Shown here: positions 42,399 to 50,803 of the stretch, in pieces
Position numbering within the stretch: the first letter of the stretch is position 1
Layout: every line of letters begins with the position of its first letter
Assembly (NCBI RefSeq): GCF_014058425.1
Contig: NZ_CP049366.1
Span: forward strand, 1,240,001-1,304,000
Length of the DNA stretch: 64,000 nucleotides
Direction: 5' to 3'
Source of the DNA: Companilactobacillus pabuli
Lineage (GTDB): Bacteria; Bacillota; Bacilli; Lactobacillales; Lactobacillaceae
Position numbers and translations under genes: made by a program
Notes under the pieces: generated by a model
Seen by the model: only the letters and a program-made list of their open reading frames with translations
The model's database searches: none
Told to the model about the DNA's origin: nothing

Positions 42399-43346
42399 AT
42401 GGATTTATCCACAAATGATGGAAAATTGGAATTTTTAAAAGTGCTCAAAGATAAATACGAACAGCGAGCTAAATATATTGACCCTTCTGAAGAGCAAAAT
42501 ATATTCTCATGGAAAAGTCAAAAACTGCATTTCAATGTTATTCTCACACATACTTCTTCAGATAATGACATTGTACAAGGGATTATATTCTTTGCTGAAC
42601 CAAGTACAACGGGCAAAGATGAATTAACTTACTTAGATTTATATAAGAAAACAAAGAATTTTGAATACGATAGTTTATATGACGTAAAAGACAATCTAAA
42701 ATATTTGATTAAAAATAATTTAATAAGGACTCCAACATTAGTAGAAAGCTCACTAATGAAGGAATTAATTGCTCGTTTTAACCTTAAAGATAGCGACATT
42801 TCAAAATATGCGACTAATTTTGCTGATAACGAGTATAAATTATCTAAAAAATCACTAAGTGAAAATTTATTTTCTCAAACCAATTTAAATTTTGTTAAAT
42901 CAAAATATTTCACAGACAGATACCATTTCAATGAAATAAAATCAAATATAAATGATGATCAATTCACCTATGAATTAGAAGATTGTCTTAAAGCATATGA
43001 GAGTGGCATGTGGTTTGTTGCAAGTACAGGAATTGGTAGTGTTATAGAGCACCTTCTTTATCTAACCATAGCAAATTTAGATAAAACATGGACACCTTCT
43101 GAAGCCAATCCACAACGTCCTCTTAGACAACTAGGAAAAGGGCCAACAAAAACTAATTATATTAATGCATTATCAAAATGCTTGCCGAGATTTGATGATA
43201 GACAAAGAAGCCAACTTGAGGCAATGTTCCTTTTAAGAAACTCAGTTGACCATTTTAATAGTGGTTATTCTAATAAGGGACTCTGTGACACCCTGCTTCA
43301 AGGAATTGTTGATATTTATAATGGTATTTACCTACAGAGTGTATAG
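42399..43346 (+). CDS. HEPN-like protein of the prophage accessory region
   Basis: The 315-aa protein has an N-terminal domain of about 170 residues with strands (LHFNVILTHTSSDNDIVQGI) and a helical C-terminal domain. The latter has ASTGIGSVIEHLLYLTIANL and LRNSVDHF, an R-x4-H motif (R280, H285), as in HEPN/DUF4145-type RNases and abortive-infection proteins. It stands alone between a terminator and the integrase, with its own ribosome site. A defence role is inferred from this place and fold; the motif alone is weak. Confidence 0.55.
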   Translation: MDLSTNDGKLEFLKVLKDKYEQRAKYIDPSEEQNIFSWKSQKLHFNVILTHTSSDNDIVQGIIFFAEPSTTGKDELTYLDLYKKTKNFEYDSLYDVKDNLKYLIKNNLIRTPTLVESSLMKELIARFNLKDSDISKYATNFADNEYKLSKKSLSENLFSQTNLNFVKSKYFTDRYHFNEIKSNINDDQFTYELEDCLKAYESGMWFVASTGIGSVIEHLLYLTIANLDKTWTPSEANPQRPLRQLGKGPTKTNYINALSKCLPRFDDRQRSQLEAMFLLRNSVDHFNSGYSNKGLCDTLLQGIVDIYNGIYLQSV

Positions 43347-43541
43347 CTTCTTTAAAATACCATTTGCCACTGGTAAATCATTTAATTCAAAACTGTCATA
43401 TGAAATACTGCCATCAGGCATAAAATAAAATGGTTTATCATCTTCATCGTAATATAAATCATCATTATAATAAGAAATCTTTTCATTGAGAATATTTGCT
43501 AAATAACTAATTTCATTTTTAGATAATTCAACTTTTTTCAT
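43332..43541 (-). CDS. Small acidic protein convergent with the HEPN-like gene
   Basis: The 69-aa protein (MKKVELSKNEISYLANILNE..) has a central acidic Tyr/Asp run (YYNDDLYYDEDDKPFYF). GGAAGG precedes its ATG. It overlaps the end of the HEPN-like gene by 15 bp on the other strand, so transcription of one could affect the other. Function unknown. Confidence 0.55.
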   Translation of the reverse strand: MKKVELSKNEISYLANILNEKISYYNDDLYYDEDDKPFYFMPDGSISYDSFELNDLPVANGILKKLYTL

Positions 43542-43592
43542 TTTTATCTACCTTCCATTACAACAACAATAATTATTTATTACCATAATATC

Positions 43593-43646
43593 AAGCCTAC
43601 AATTTGGCTTTTTATTTTTAATGTTAAAAGAACATATGTGCCCCTA
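43593..43646 (+). repeat. Right copy of the prophage-edge module (terminator plus TTAAAAGAACATATGT)
   Basis: A hairpin AAGCC/GGCTT with TTTTTATTTTT (43593-43620) can end rightward transcription from the HEPN-like gene. It is followed by TTAAAAGAACATATGT (43624-43639) and GCCCC. The copy at 2379-2431 has the same order. Confidence 0.5.
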
Positions 43647-43758
43647 AATTTCAAAATATCTCCTGCTTTCTCGAAAATTAATTATTTAAGTGTACCAATT
43701 ACATACATATAAAATTAAAAAACGTGATTTCTTGCGTTTTTATGAAAGGTTGTATTTT

Positions 43759-44940
43759 ATGCCTAAAAAGCGAGTTTCAAAAACAATAAAACCCTATGTT
43801 CTAAAGAATGGCCAAACTAGATATAAATTTGCTATAAGGGTCGATGACACACACACAACTACTCGACGTGGTTTCTATACAGTCGAAGAAGCTGAAATAG
43901 CATATATTAACCTCAGAAAGAAGATTTTAGATGATGACTATAATGAACACGGAGGTTATGTAAAATTCAATCAGATCTACAAGGATTGGCTAAAAAGCTA
44001 TAAAAACACTGTGAAAGAATCAACTTTTTATAAAACTAAGAGCCTATTCAAGTGCAACGTACTTCCCCATTTTGGAGACAAATATATTAAAGACATTGAT
44101 GTTAATACATGTCAGAAAGCTTTAAATAAATGGGTAAGTAATTTAGTTCACTACAAAGAAGTGTTTAATTATGCTAATTTAATTTTTAAAGAGGCTTTAA
44201 GGCGTGATTATATATCAATTAATCCAATGGATAAATTAGATGTACCCAAAAAAACTAAGCATAAAGAGAAAGCAAAGAAAAATTATAATCACAGAAACTT
44301 TTATACAATTGAAGAACAAGAGAAGTTTTTGAATCATGCAAAAAATTATAATTTCGAAAAATATGCTTTTTTTCGTCTACTAGCATTCACAGGATTGCGA
44401 CGTGAAGAAATGCTACCTTTGAAGTGGAATGACTTAAAAAACGATATGCTACGTGTTAATAAGGCACTTGTTCGGATTGACCGTCAAGGATACAAAATTC
44501 AGTCCACTAAGAATGACGAAATCAGAAACCTGATTATTGATCCAAGAACCATTGACATTTTGAATGAGTGGAAAAAGCAACAACAAAATGAAAGTCCAAG
44601 TGATGAACAAGAAAATCAGCTAATTTTTATGAATCCAAAAACTAAATCTAACTTCTCTCTTGAGGTTCCAAGAAGATGGCAGCAAAAGATAAATGACGAT
44701 ATCCAGTTGGACCACAATGTGACATTACACGGATTTCGTCATACGCATGGAACACTTCTTTTAGACAACAATAGTGATTTGACTTTCAAAGACCTTCAAA
44801 AGCGCTTAGGACATAAGAACCTACAAACAACAATCAATACTTATCTTCATGCTACAAATAAATCTGATGATAAAATGATGGAGGCCTTAAAAAAAGTGGA
44901 TGACATTTCTAACTCATCAAACAAAAGCAAAAAAGAATAA
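43759..44940 (+). CDS. int: Tyrosine-family phage integrase
   Basis: The ATG at 43759 (MPKKRVSKTIKPYVLKNG) has GAAAGG in front; the frame extends 23 codons upstream without a site. The 393-aa protein has an arm-binding N-terminus, a SAM-like core-binding domain (65-165) and a catalytic domain with R214 (FTGLRREE), K251, H324-x-x-R327 (LHGFRHTH), H352 (RLGHKN) and Y362 (INTYLHAT). It recombines attP with attB. It lies at the right edge, so attR should be just downstream. Confidence 0.93.
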   Translation: MPKKRVSKTIKPYVLKNGQTRYKFAIRVDDTHTTTRRGFYTVEEAEIAYINLRKKILDDDYNEHGGYVKFNQIYKDWLKSYKNTVKESTFYKTKSLFKCNVLPHFGDKYIKDIDVNTCQKALNKWVSNLVHYKEVFNYANLIFKEALRRDYISINPMDKLDVPKKTKHKEKAKKNYNHRNFYTIEEQEKFLNHAKNYNFEKYAFFRLLAFTGLRREEMLPLKWNDLKNDMLRVNKALVRIDRQGYKIQSTKNDEIRNLIIDPRTIDILNEWKKQQQNESPSDEQENQLIFMNPKTKSNFSLEVPRRWQQKINDDIQLDHNVTLHGFRHTHGTLLLDNNSDLTFKDLQKRLGHKNLQTTINTYLHATNKSDDKMMEALKKVDDISNSSNKSKKE

Positions 44941-44942
44941 TA

Positions 44943-44970
44943 GTGACAACCGTGACAACATCGTGACAAC
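44943..44970. repeat. Three GTGACAAC direct repeats behind the integrase
   Basis: GTGACAAC occurs at 44943-44950, 44952-44959 and 44963-44970, immediately after the stop codon. Spacing of 9-11 bp is close to one helix turn, as expected for integrase arm-type sites. Confidence 0.55.
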
Positions 44971-44987
44971 AAAGAGTTACATTTTGG

Positions 44988-45094
44988 TGCATTTTAATAC
45001 ATAGTATTTCATATCTAAAATAAAAAGAGAACACAAAAAAGCCCCTATACCATTGATATAAGGGCTTTTTTACATACCGTTGCATTTTCCTACA
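44988..45094. repeat. Direct repeat TGCATTTTNNTACA at the right prophage border
   Basis: TGCATTTTAATACA (44988-45001) and TGCATTTTCCTACA (45081-45094) flank the integrase terminator. They may belong to the attachment region, but I could not find a matching copy on the left. Confidence 0.35.
45039..45072 (+). terminator. Terminator after the integrase
   Basis: Stem AAGCCCCTATA with TATAAGGGCTT (one mismatch) and a T6 tail. It probably marks the end of the prophage transcription unit. The remaining 240 bp up to 45315 are AT-rich, and I see nothing else in them. Confidence 0.75.
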
Positions 45095-45315
45095 CAGCGC
45101 TACATATTTAGTTACGGAGTCAACATAACTATTGCATGTACTTTTTTATTTTTAACAAATATCTATGATATCTGTTGACTATCATTATTCACTTTATTTT
45201 ATTTTCTGTAAATATCTGATTACCTTTATGACTGAATTGTTAGTTTTATGTGACAGAATTGTAAGATTGTGTTAATTATGAAATACTAGAAATATACTAA
45301 TATGGAAGTGATAAA

Positions 45316-45693
45316 ATGCTTTTTCCAACGCAAATGATTTTTAACATCACCATTATCATCATCGCTGTTGCCCTAGTAGTCGGCGTAATTCTCGGTTCGA
45401 TAGCCCTTTTTAAAATTTCTCACTCTTTAAAGTTTCGTAATCAAATGCTTCAGCAAGTCAGTCGAGCTTATTTGAACTGTACCAAAAATAACAATCAATT
45501 AGAAATTCGTAACATCGGCCAAGTACCATTAACAATCGATAAAATAACTTCTTCTGAGAAACTGCCCTTAGCTCAATTAATAATTGCACCTAATCAAGGA
45601 TATTTCTTTCAAATCAATGGTGCTAAAAAACTAGCTCTTTCAATCGATTATCACGATCAACTCAATCATTACACGGAGAAATTCGATTTGTAA
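45316..45693 (+). CDS. Membrane-anchored protein, unknown
   Basis: The 125-aa protein has a hydrophobic N-terminus (about 8-35, FNITIIIIAVALVVGVILGS) and a beta-rich outer or cytoplasmic domain (NNQLEIRNIGQVPLTIDKI, LSIDYHDQLNHYTEKF). GGAAG precedes its ATG. It is the first host-type gene past the prophage. No family recognised. Confidence 0.6.
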   Translation: MLFPTQMIFNITIIIIAVALVVGVILGSIALFKISHSLKFRNQMLQQVSRAYLNCTKNNNQLEIRNIGQVPLTIDKITSSEKLPLAQLIIAPNQGYFFQINGAKKLALSIDYHDQLNHYTEKFDL

Positions 45694-45769
45694 TCTAACA
45701 TTTTTCTACTATTAATATACTGCAATTATAATATTTGTGTTTTATTTCTTACAAATCTTACAAAAACGT

Positions 45770-45800
45770 TAGTATCAAAGCTTTTTAAAGCATGATACTA
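45770..45800. promoter_or_regulatory. Inverted repeat ahead of the yxeA-like gene
   Basis: TAGTATCA and TGATACTA form an 8-bp perfect inverted repeat around an inner GCTTT/AAAGC. It lies about 25 bases before the ATG, just after two TTACAAA direct repeats. It may be an operator. Confidence 0.4.
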
Positions 45801-45826
45801 TCCTTATAAGCTTTGGAGGGATAAAT

Positions 45827-46198
45827 ATGAGTAAAAAAATCGGGTCTATCTTAATAGTAGGAATAATTTTATTAATACCATTTTTGGGATATGAATTGTG
45901 GTATGTACCTAATTATGCTGGCGAAGATTACTATACTTTTGTAGGCGATTCGTATCAGGAAGTAATTGAAAAAGACGACTCAGGCAATGACTATCGTGCT
46001 TACTATTATCGCCAAAAATCATACGATAAAGATGGTAATGAAAAACTTCTAAAATTTAATAGTGCTATTGGCCGCCCTATCAAACCAGATAACTTCATCA
46101 AAGTAACTTATAATAAAAAACGAGATTTAGTTTTATCATGGGAAAAAGTTCAAAAAAATGAAGTACCAACCAAATCATTCGATGCTATAAACAAATAA
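45827..46198 (+). CDS. YxeA family protein
   Basis: The 123-aa protein has an N-terminal membrane/signal segment (IGSILIVGIILLIPFLGYEL) and the DUF1093/YxeA pattern: YYTFVGDSYQEVIEKD, DYRAYYYRQKSYDKDGNEK, IKVTYNKKRDLVLSWEKV. Such small exported proteins of unknown function are often near transport or stress genes. TTGGAGG precedes its ATG. Confidence 0.8.
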   Translation: MSKKIGSILIVGIILLIPFLGYELWYVPNYAGEDYYTFVGDSYQEVIEKDDSGNDYRAYYYRQKSYDKDGNEKLLKFNSAIGRPIKPDNFIKVTYNKKRDLVLSWEKVQKNEVPTKSFDAINK

Positions 46199-46243
46199 AA
46201 AGGTAAGTAAAATTGGTCTAAAAACCATTTTACTTACCTTTTT
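46197..46243. terminator. Bidirectional terminator
   Basis: A long near-perfect stem (AAAAGGTAAGTAAAAT with ATTTTACTTACCTTTT) lies between two convergent genes, with T-runs on both strands. Confidence 0.85.
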
Positions 46244-46244
46244 T

Positions 46245-47159
46245 CTATTTAAAGTACTCTTTAGCAAAGTCGATCGTATTAGTAACATACTTTTGACCGG
46301 CGACCTTTTTAGCTTCGGCGTGTCCTGCTCCTTTGACTATCCAGAGTTTCTTTGGACCTTTGTCGTACTGGTAATTCTTATAAGCATTCTCAGTTGGAAC
46401 AAATTTATCTTTTGAACCGTGAATGATGTACAAAGGTACTTTGTTGTTCTTTAAAGTATCCTTAGTACTTGCTTGATAAAAATTATAACCAGCTAGAGCA
46501 TCGCCATATAAACTAGCCGTTGGTACGAGTGGAAAACTTGGTAAATTGAACATATCTTTAATTTGATAATTCAACTCACCTGAGATAGTGGAATATCCAC
46601 AATCAGCAATCGCAAATTTTACATTACTTGGATGTTTACCCAAAGTGTACATTACCGTTGCTGCTCCCATACTGACTCCAAACAAACCAATCTCTGATTT
46701 CTGACCAAATTTTTGATTAATCTGCTTGATCCAGTTCATAATGTCGTCACGATCTTTCCAACCATAACCGACGTATTTCCCTTGACTCATCCCGAAGGAA
46801 CGATTATCCGGTGCTAAGACGTTGTAACCTGCATCATGGAACATTTTAGCGTAGTCACCCATGTAACTGCTGCCTGTACCATAACCATGAATCACAACGA
46901 CAGTTTTAGCAGTTTTCTTTTCGGCTGGTAAAAACCTAGCTTTTAACTTCAGTTTATCTTTTGAAGTTTGTTGCCAAGTTTCAGTCTTAGAATTCACGAA
47001 CCACTTATCATCTTTTGACAATGGTCCTTGTGGCTTACTGCTATAACCATTTTTACTGAAGGCGTAATGGAATAAATAACCACTACCACCAATATCAGCT
47101 ACTAATGCAACCCCAATTGCAATAGAAAGAATAACTTTAACATACTTTTTTACTCGCAT
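46245..47159 (-). CDS. Membrane-anchored alpha/beta hydrolase
   Basis: The likely start is ATG 47159 (MRVKKYVKVILSIAIGV) with AAGTGGG upstream; a GTG four codons earlier is less likely. An N-terminal anchor precedes a BAAT/serine aminopeptidase-like hydrolase: VVIHGYGTGSSYM oxyanion region, nucleophile elbow GVSMGAAT, acid in GSKDKFVP and His in GAGHAEA. Substrates may be acyl esters or peptides at the outer membrane face. About 304 aa, usual length. Confidence 0.85.
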   Translation of the reverse strand: MRVKKYVKVILSIAIGVALVADIGGSGYLFHYAFSKNGYSSKPQGPLSKDDKWFVNSKTETWQQTSKDKLKLKARFLPAEKKTAKTVVVIHGYGTGSSYMGDYAKMFHDAGYNVLAPDNRSFGMSQGKYVGYGWKDRDDIMNWIKQINQKFGQKSEIGLFGVSMGAATVMYTLGKHPSNVKFAIADCGYSTISGELNYQIKDMFNLPSFPLVPTASLYGDALAGYNFYQASTKDTLKNNKVPLYIIHGSKDKFVPTENAYKNYQYDKGPKKLWIVKGAGHAEAKKVAGQKYVTNTIDFAKEYFK

Positions 47160-47228
47160 AAATCTACCCACTTATAATTTGTTGCTCAATAATCATAAGC
47201 TATTTTACAAATTAATTGCAAATTTTAT

Positions 47229-47978
47229 TTATGCTTGTTCGTTAGCCACTTTTTCATCACGAGCACGATTCTCGTTAGCGTCACTGTGGAACCAGTGGAT
47301 GTGTGAATCAAAGAAGGCAATCATATCGTTCATGAAGTACATAATGTATGTCAAGAACAAGACTGGACTAGCGTCACCTTGAGTTGCTGTAACACCCCAA
47401 AGTACGATTGACATAACACCTTGAACTGTCCAGAAATAGTATTGTTCACGGAAACGCAAAGTACACAACAAAGCGCCTGTAAAGCCAATAGCGGCTGATA
47501 TTGAATCGATGATAGGACGTGGACTGATGAATAAATTAGTATCCATCAAGTACAATAGACCCCAAACAACAAAGAAGAAGACAGCTGTTAAAAGCCATTT
47601 CTTACCAGTTAATCCATGAATATGCTTTTCAGCATCCTTAGCCCATTGTGGACTGATCAAAACTGGAATATCCAATAATACAATATAACTTAATTGCAAA
47701 ACAACATCTGAGAAGTTCTTAGCGTTGATAGCAACGAAAATGTAAATAAGTGCTGAAACTAGTCCTAAGACACCGTTTAAAGGCTTAGCATTAGTAATCG
47801 CTACGGTACAAGTAAAACCAAGCGTACCGGCTAACCAAGTCCAAATAGCAATACCTGTGATTTGGTGTGAAAGTGTTGATGCAGTAATGGCCCCTAGACC
47901 AAACATTAATAGCATGTAACTTCTGAAACTCCAATGTTTCATTTGTTCAACATACCATCTTGGGTTGAAAATGCTCAT
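47229..47978 (-). CDS. pnuC: Nicotinamide riboside transporter PnuC
   Basis: The 249-aa protein has seven or eight hydrophobic segments and PnuC hallmarks: a WTWLAGTLGFTCTV start of the core, LDIPVLISPQW and FREQYYFWTVQGVMSIVLW. It imports nicotinamide riboside for NAD synthesis by facilitated diffusion. The C-terminus is hydrophilic. It stands alone; the leader region upstream holds a possible small ORF. Confidence 0.9.
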   Translation of the reverse strand: MSIFNPRWYVEQMKHWSFRSYMLLMFGLGAITASTLSHQITGIAIWTWLAGTLGFTCTVAITNAKPLNGVLGLVSALIYIFVAINAKNFSDVVLQLSYIVLLDIPVLISPQWAKDAEKHIHGLTGKKWLLTAVFFFVVWGLLYLMDTNLFISPRPIIDSISAAIGFTGALLCTLRFREQYYFWTVQGVMSIVLWGVTATQGDASPVLFLTYIMYFMNDMIAFFDSHIHWFHSDANENRARDEKVANEQA

Positions 47979-48028
47979 GGTTCAATCTCCTCTTAGATTG
48001 AAATCGATTAATTAATAACCAAATTCAA

Positions 48029-48139
48029 TCAAATTAATTTATCCCTCAAACTGTATTTATATTCAAATACAAATTTAACGACAGCTAAAATCATACCACC
48101 AATTGAAACCAAATTGCGAGCCGAAATATTTGGCATCAT
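48029..48139 (-). CDS. Possible 36-aa hydrophobic peptide upstream of pnuC
   Basis: MMPNISARNLVSIGGMILAVV continues to KYSLRDKLI in the same direction as pnuC. The ribosome site is weak. It could be a small membrane protein or chance. The rest of the 47979-48283 stretch shows no other coding sign. Confidence 0.3.
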   Translation of the reverse strand: MMPNISARNLVSIGGMILAVVKFVFEYKYSLRDKLI

Positions 48140-48283
48140 GAAGCCATATCGATGTAAAGCGTTTACCTTTGTTGATGCGATAGTAATTTATCATTTGATA
48201 CAAGATATTGATTTTTACCTTTTTGTAACACTATATCTTGTTGTAACGGTCTAGACTTCAGCGATTTTACCGTTATAACAAAA

Positions 48284-48313
48284 AAGCTACATGCCCAAAT
48301 CGGCATGTAGCTT
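48284..48313 (-). terminator. Terminator of the peroxiredoxin gene
   Basis: Perfect 12-bp stem (AAGCTACATGCC with GGCATGTAGCTT), 6-nt loop and a T6 tail on the minus strand. Confidence 0.85.
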
Positions 48314-48327
48314 CAATATATATGCTT

Positions 48328-48891
48328 TTAAATTTTACCAACTAAGTCGCCACTAGGTTTGATTGTTTCTTCCCCAGGATGCCAATTAGCAGGACAAACA
48401 TTATCGCCATGTGCTTCGACGAATTGAGCAGCTTGCAAGGTTCTCAAAATTTCACGAGCATTACGTCCAATTCCCATAGCGTTGATTGTGTAAGATTTGA
48501 TAAGTCCCTTTGGATCAATTATAAAGACACCACGATAAGCTTGACCACTTTGTTCATCTAAAATATTGAAGAAATCAGTCAATTGGTGTTTTTGATCCGA
48601 TAACATTGGATATTGAATCTTACCTATGGTATCAGTCGTTTGAGCCCAAGACATGTGTGAAAATTGACTGTCAACTGAACATGAATAAATTTCAGCGTTG
48701 GCAGCTTTGAAGTCGTCATAAGAATCTTGCAAATCGCTCAATTCAGTTGGACAAACAAATGAAAAATCGGCTGGATAAAAGAAAAGGATTGACCATTTGC
48801 CGAGCAGATCTGACTTGTTAAAAGTCTTCAACTCCCCTTTTTGATAAGCATTAACAGTAAAATCAGGAATTTCTTTATTGATATAGTTCAT
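48328..48891 (-). CDS. ahpC: AhpC-type 2-Cys peroxiredoxin
   Basis: The 187-aa protein has peroxidatic C47 in FSFVCPTELSDL and resolving C166 in GDNVCPANWHPG, with RGVFIIDPKG in between. It reduces hydrogen peroxide and alkyl hydroperoxides. No ahpF follows, so a thioredoxin-type reductant is likely. TAGGAGG precedes its start, with an AT-rich promoter region ahead. Confidence 0.92.
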   Translation of the reverse strand: MNYINKEIPDFTVNAYQKGELKTFNKSDLLGKWSILFFYPADFSFVCPTELSDLQDSYDDFKAANAEIYSCSVDSQFSHMSWAQTTDTIGKIQYPMLSDQKHQLTDFFNILDEQSGQAYRGVFIIDPKGLIKSYTINAMGIGRNAREILRTLQAAQFVEAHGDNVCPANWHPGEETIKPSGDLVGKI

Positions 48892-49008
48892 ATTGTGCCT
48901 CCTAGACTTTGTTTAAACACATATATAATATACCAAACTTTTTCTTTATTTTAAATAAAAGACCTTTTGTGTGACAATAGAATTATTCTGATAATGAGGG
49001 ATGAGGAA

Positions 49009-49665
49009 ATGACAAATCAAAACCAACTTTCAAAAGTAAAAGAATTTTCTTACAATAAGATGAAAAATGATTCAACTGGTCACAATTTTGATCACATTCA
49101 AAGAGTCATCAAAACGGTTCAAAAATTATTAAAAACAGAAACGGCCGATCCAGTCATTACTTTATCAGCTGCCTACTTGCACGATGTAGCCGATGACAAA
49201 CTAGTCAAAGATCCGGCAAAATTAGAAACTGAGATCCGCCAATTTTTAAAAGCAACGGATTTCACACCTGAACAAATCGATGAAATACTTTACATCACTC
49301 ACAACTTATCCTTCAGTAAATCTTTGAGCAAAAATCCTCCAAAATTATCCCTTGCTGGACAAATTGTTCAAGACGCTGACAGACTAGATGCTATTGGAGC
49401 AATTGGCATTACCCGTGCAATTTACTATGGTGGTGCTAACTCTGAAACGATTTATGATCCAAAAATTTTACCTCGAGAAAAAATGGATAAAAAAGAATAT
49501 CGTAATTTATCTGATGAGACGATTATTAATCACTTTTACGAGAAATTATTAAAATTAACTAGTATGATGAATACTCCTACAGCCAAAAAAATTGCCGAGC
49601 AACGCCATCAATACATGCTTGATTTTCTCGACGAATTTAAAGCCGAATGGAATAGTGAAAAATAG
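49009..49665 (+). CDS. HD-domain phosphohydrolase
   Basis: I start at ATG 49009 (MTNQNQLSKVKEFSYNKM). The 218-aa protein has HD superfamily motifs: GHNFDHIQRV, AAYLHDVADDK and the later QDADRLDAIGAIGITRA. This is the YedJ-like class of small metal-dependent phosphohydrolases. It is followed closely by pgpA. Confidence 0.85.
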   Translation: MTNQNQLSKVKEFSYNKMKNDSTGHNFDHIQRVIKTVQKLLKTETADPVITLSAAYLHDVADDKLVKDPAKLETEIRQFLKATDFTPEQIDEILYITHNLSFSKSLSKNPPKLSLAGQIVQDADRLDAIGAIGITRAIYYGGANSETIYDPKILPREKMDKKEYRNLSDETIINHFYEKLLKLTSMMNTPTAKKIAEQRHQYMLDFLDEFKAEWNSEK

Positions 49666-49681
49666 AGAGGGAGTAAATAAA

Positions 49682-50206
49682 TTGGTTTCATATGAAGAAT
49701 TAGATAAGCAGTACTACGACCACATTATTCGTAATTTGAAGGATCGTGGCGTTGAATTAAAGGACATTGCTGAAATCGTTATGTTCCTAGAAAAAGATTA
49801 CGTTAAAGGACTTGATGAAGAAGTTTCTATTCACGCTATCAATAAAGTCCTCCACAAACGTGAAGCTCAAAATGCCATCATGACCGGAATTGAACTCGAT
49901 ATTTTAGCTGAAAAAGGTCTCTTATCTGCTCCCATGCAACGAATAATGGAAACTGATGAGTCGACTTACGGTATCGATGAAAATATGGCAATCACTTTAG
50001 CCAGTCTTTACGGATCAGTTTCAGTAACTAATTATGGTTACGTGGACAAATTGAAGCATGGTGTTCTAGGCAAATTGAACGATAAATCTACCGGAAAAAT
50101 CAACGTCTTCTTAGATGACCTAGTTGGTGCTATCGCTGCTGGTGCTTGTGGTTGGTTGGCTCACAATGAACATGAAGTTCAAGAACTGTTAAACCAAGAG
50201 AAATAA
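49682..50206 (+). CDS. pgpA: Phosphatidylglycerophosphatase A
   Basis: The TTG at 49682 has GAGGGAG eight bases upstream, which excludes the 30 codons in front. The 174-aa protein matches Gram-positive PgpA: AEIVMFLEKDYV, HKREAQNAIMTGIELD, DENMAITLASLYGSVSVTNYG and FLDDLVGAIAAGACG. It dephosphorylates phosphatidylglycerol phosphate in membrane lipid synthesis. It probably shares an operon with the HD hydrolase. Confidence 0.85.
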   Translation: MVSYEELDKQYYDHIIRNLKDRGVELKDIAEIVMFLEKDYVKGLDEEVSIHAINKVLHKREAQNAIMTGIELDILAEKGLLSAPMQRIMETDESTYGIDENMAITLASLYGSVSVTNYGYVDKLKHGVLGKLNDKSTGKINVFLDDLVGAIAAGACGWLAHNEHEVQELLNQEK

Positions 50207-50250
50207 AATAATCCTATTAGAGTAACGACACTCTGATAGGATTATTTTTA
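50207..50250. terminator. Bidirectional terminator
   Basis: AATAATCCTATT..AGAGT pairs with ACTCT..ATAGGATTATT around a 6-nt loop, between the convergent pgpA and uspA genes. Confidence 0.8.
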
Positions 50251-50673
50251 AACCACAATTAAGATATTAATATTACTATGTTCAGAAACATAACGTGTGA
50301 CTGATCCAACAAATACTCTAGTAAACGAATTAGTACCAGTCTTTCCCATGACAATCAGATCAATATCATTTTCTTTAGGAAACCTAGTCAATTGTTCTCT
50401 AGGCTCTCCATCTAAGAGTTGGACATAAGGTGAGATTCCGGCTTGTTTGGCGATGTCTGTTGCTTTGTTTAAATCCTTTTGAGCACTAGCCTTTAAATCG
50501 TTAACTAACCCAGGTGCATAAGAAACACCAACATTCATCGGCAAATTAGCTGTATTTACGACTGAAACTAAATATAAGGCTGATTTAAATTGTTTAGCCA
50601 TATCAATCGCTGCATTCAAGGCATTGTATGAACTTTGACTACCATCGATAGCTACTAATATTTTTTTATACAC
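50248..50673 (-). CDS. Universal stress protein, UspA family
   Basis: The 141-aa protein has the Usp fold: YKKILVAIDGSQSSYNAL at the start and the nucleotide-binding end IVMGKTGTNSFTRVFVGSVT-RYV. Such proteins bind ATP and help survival under stress. Single gene behind its own ribosome site. Confidence 0.9.
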   Translation of the reverse strand: MYKKILVAIDGSQSSYNALNAAIDMAKQFKSALYLVSVVNTANLPMNVGVSYAPGLVNDLKASAQKDLNKATDIAKQAGISPYVQLLDGEPREQLTRFPKENDIDLIVMGKTGTNSFTRVFVGSVTRYVSEHSNINILIVV

Positions 50674-50803
50674 GGTTAAAACCTCCTTTTAAATCCTTTA
50701 CATAAATTTTACCAAGTTCCGGACAAAGATGGTAATTTTATATATCAAATTTGATATACTTATTAATGAATAGTAAATAATTTTTTATAGGGGATTAGTT
50801 ATT

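Noticed and set aside
2408-43639. TTAAAAGAACATATGT pair as attL/attR
   Set aside because: The integrase gene would lie outside the pair, which is not possible for a normal prophage.
2521-45045. 13-bp identity CACAAAAAAGCCC at both prophage ends as att core
   Set aside because: Both copies are the A-run and stem start of terminators on each side, so the match is likely due to terminator composition.
47979-48283. Riboswitch upstream of pnuC
   Set aside because: I could not draw a conserved NAD- or other riboswitch fold by eye.
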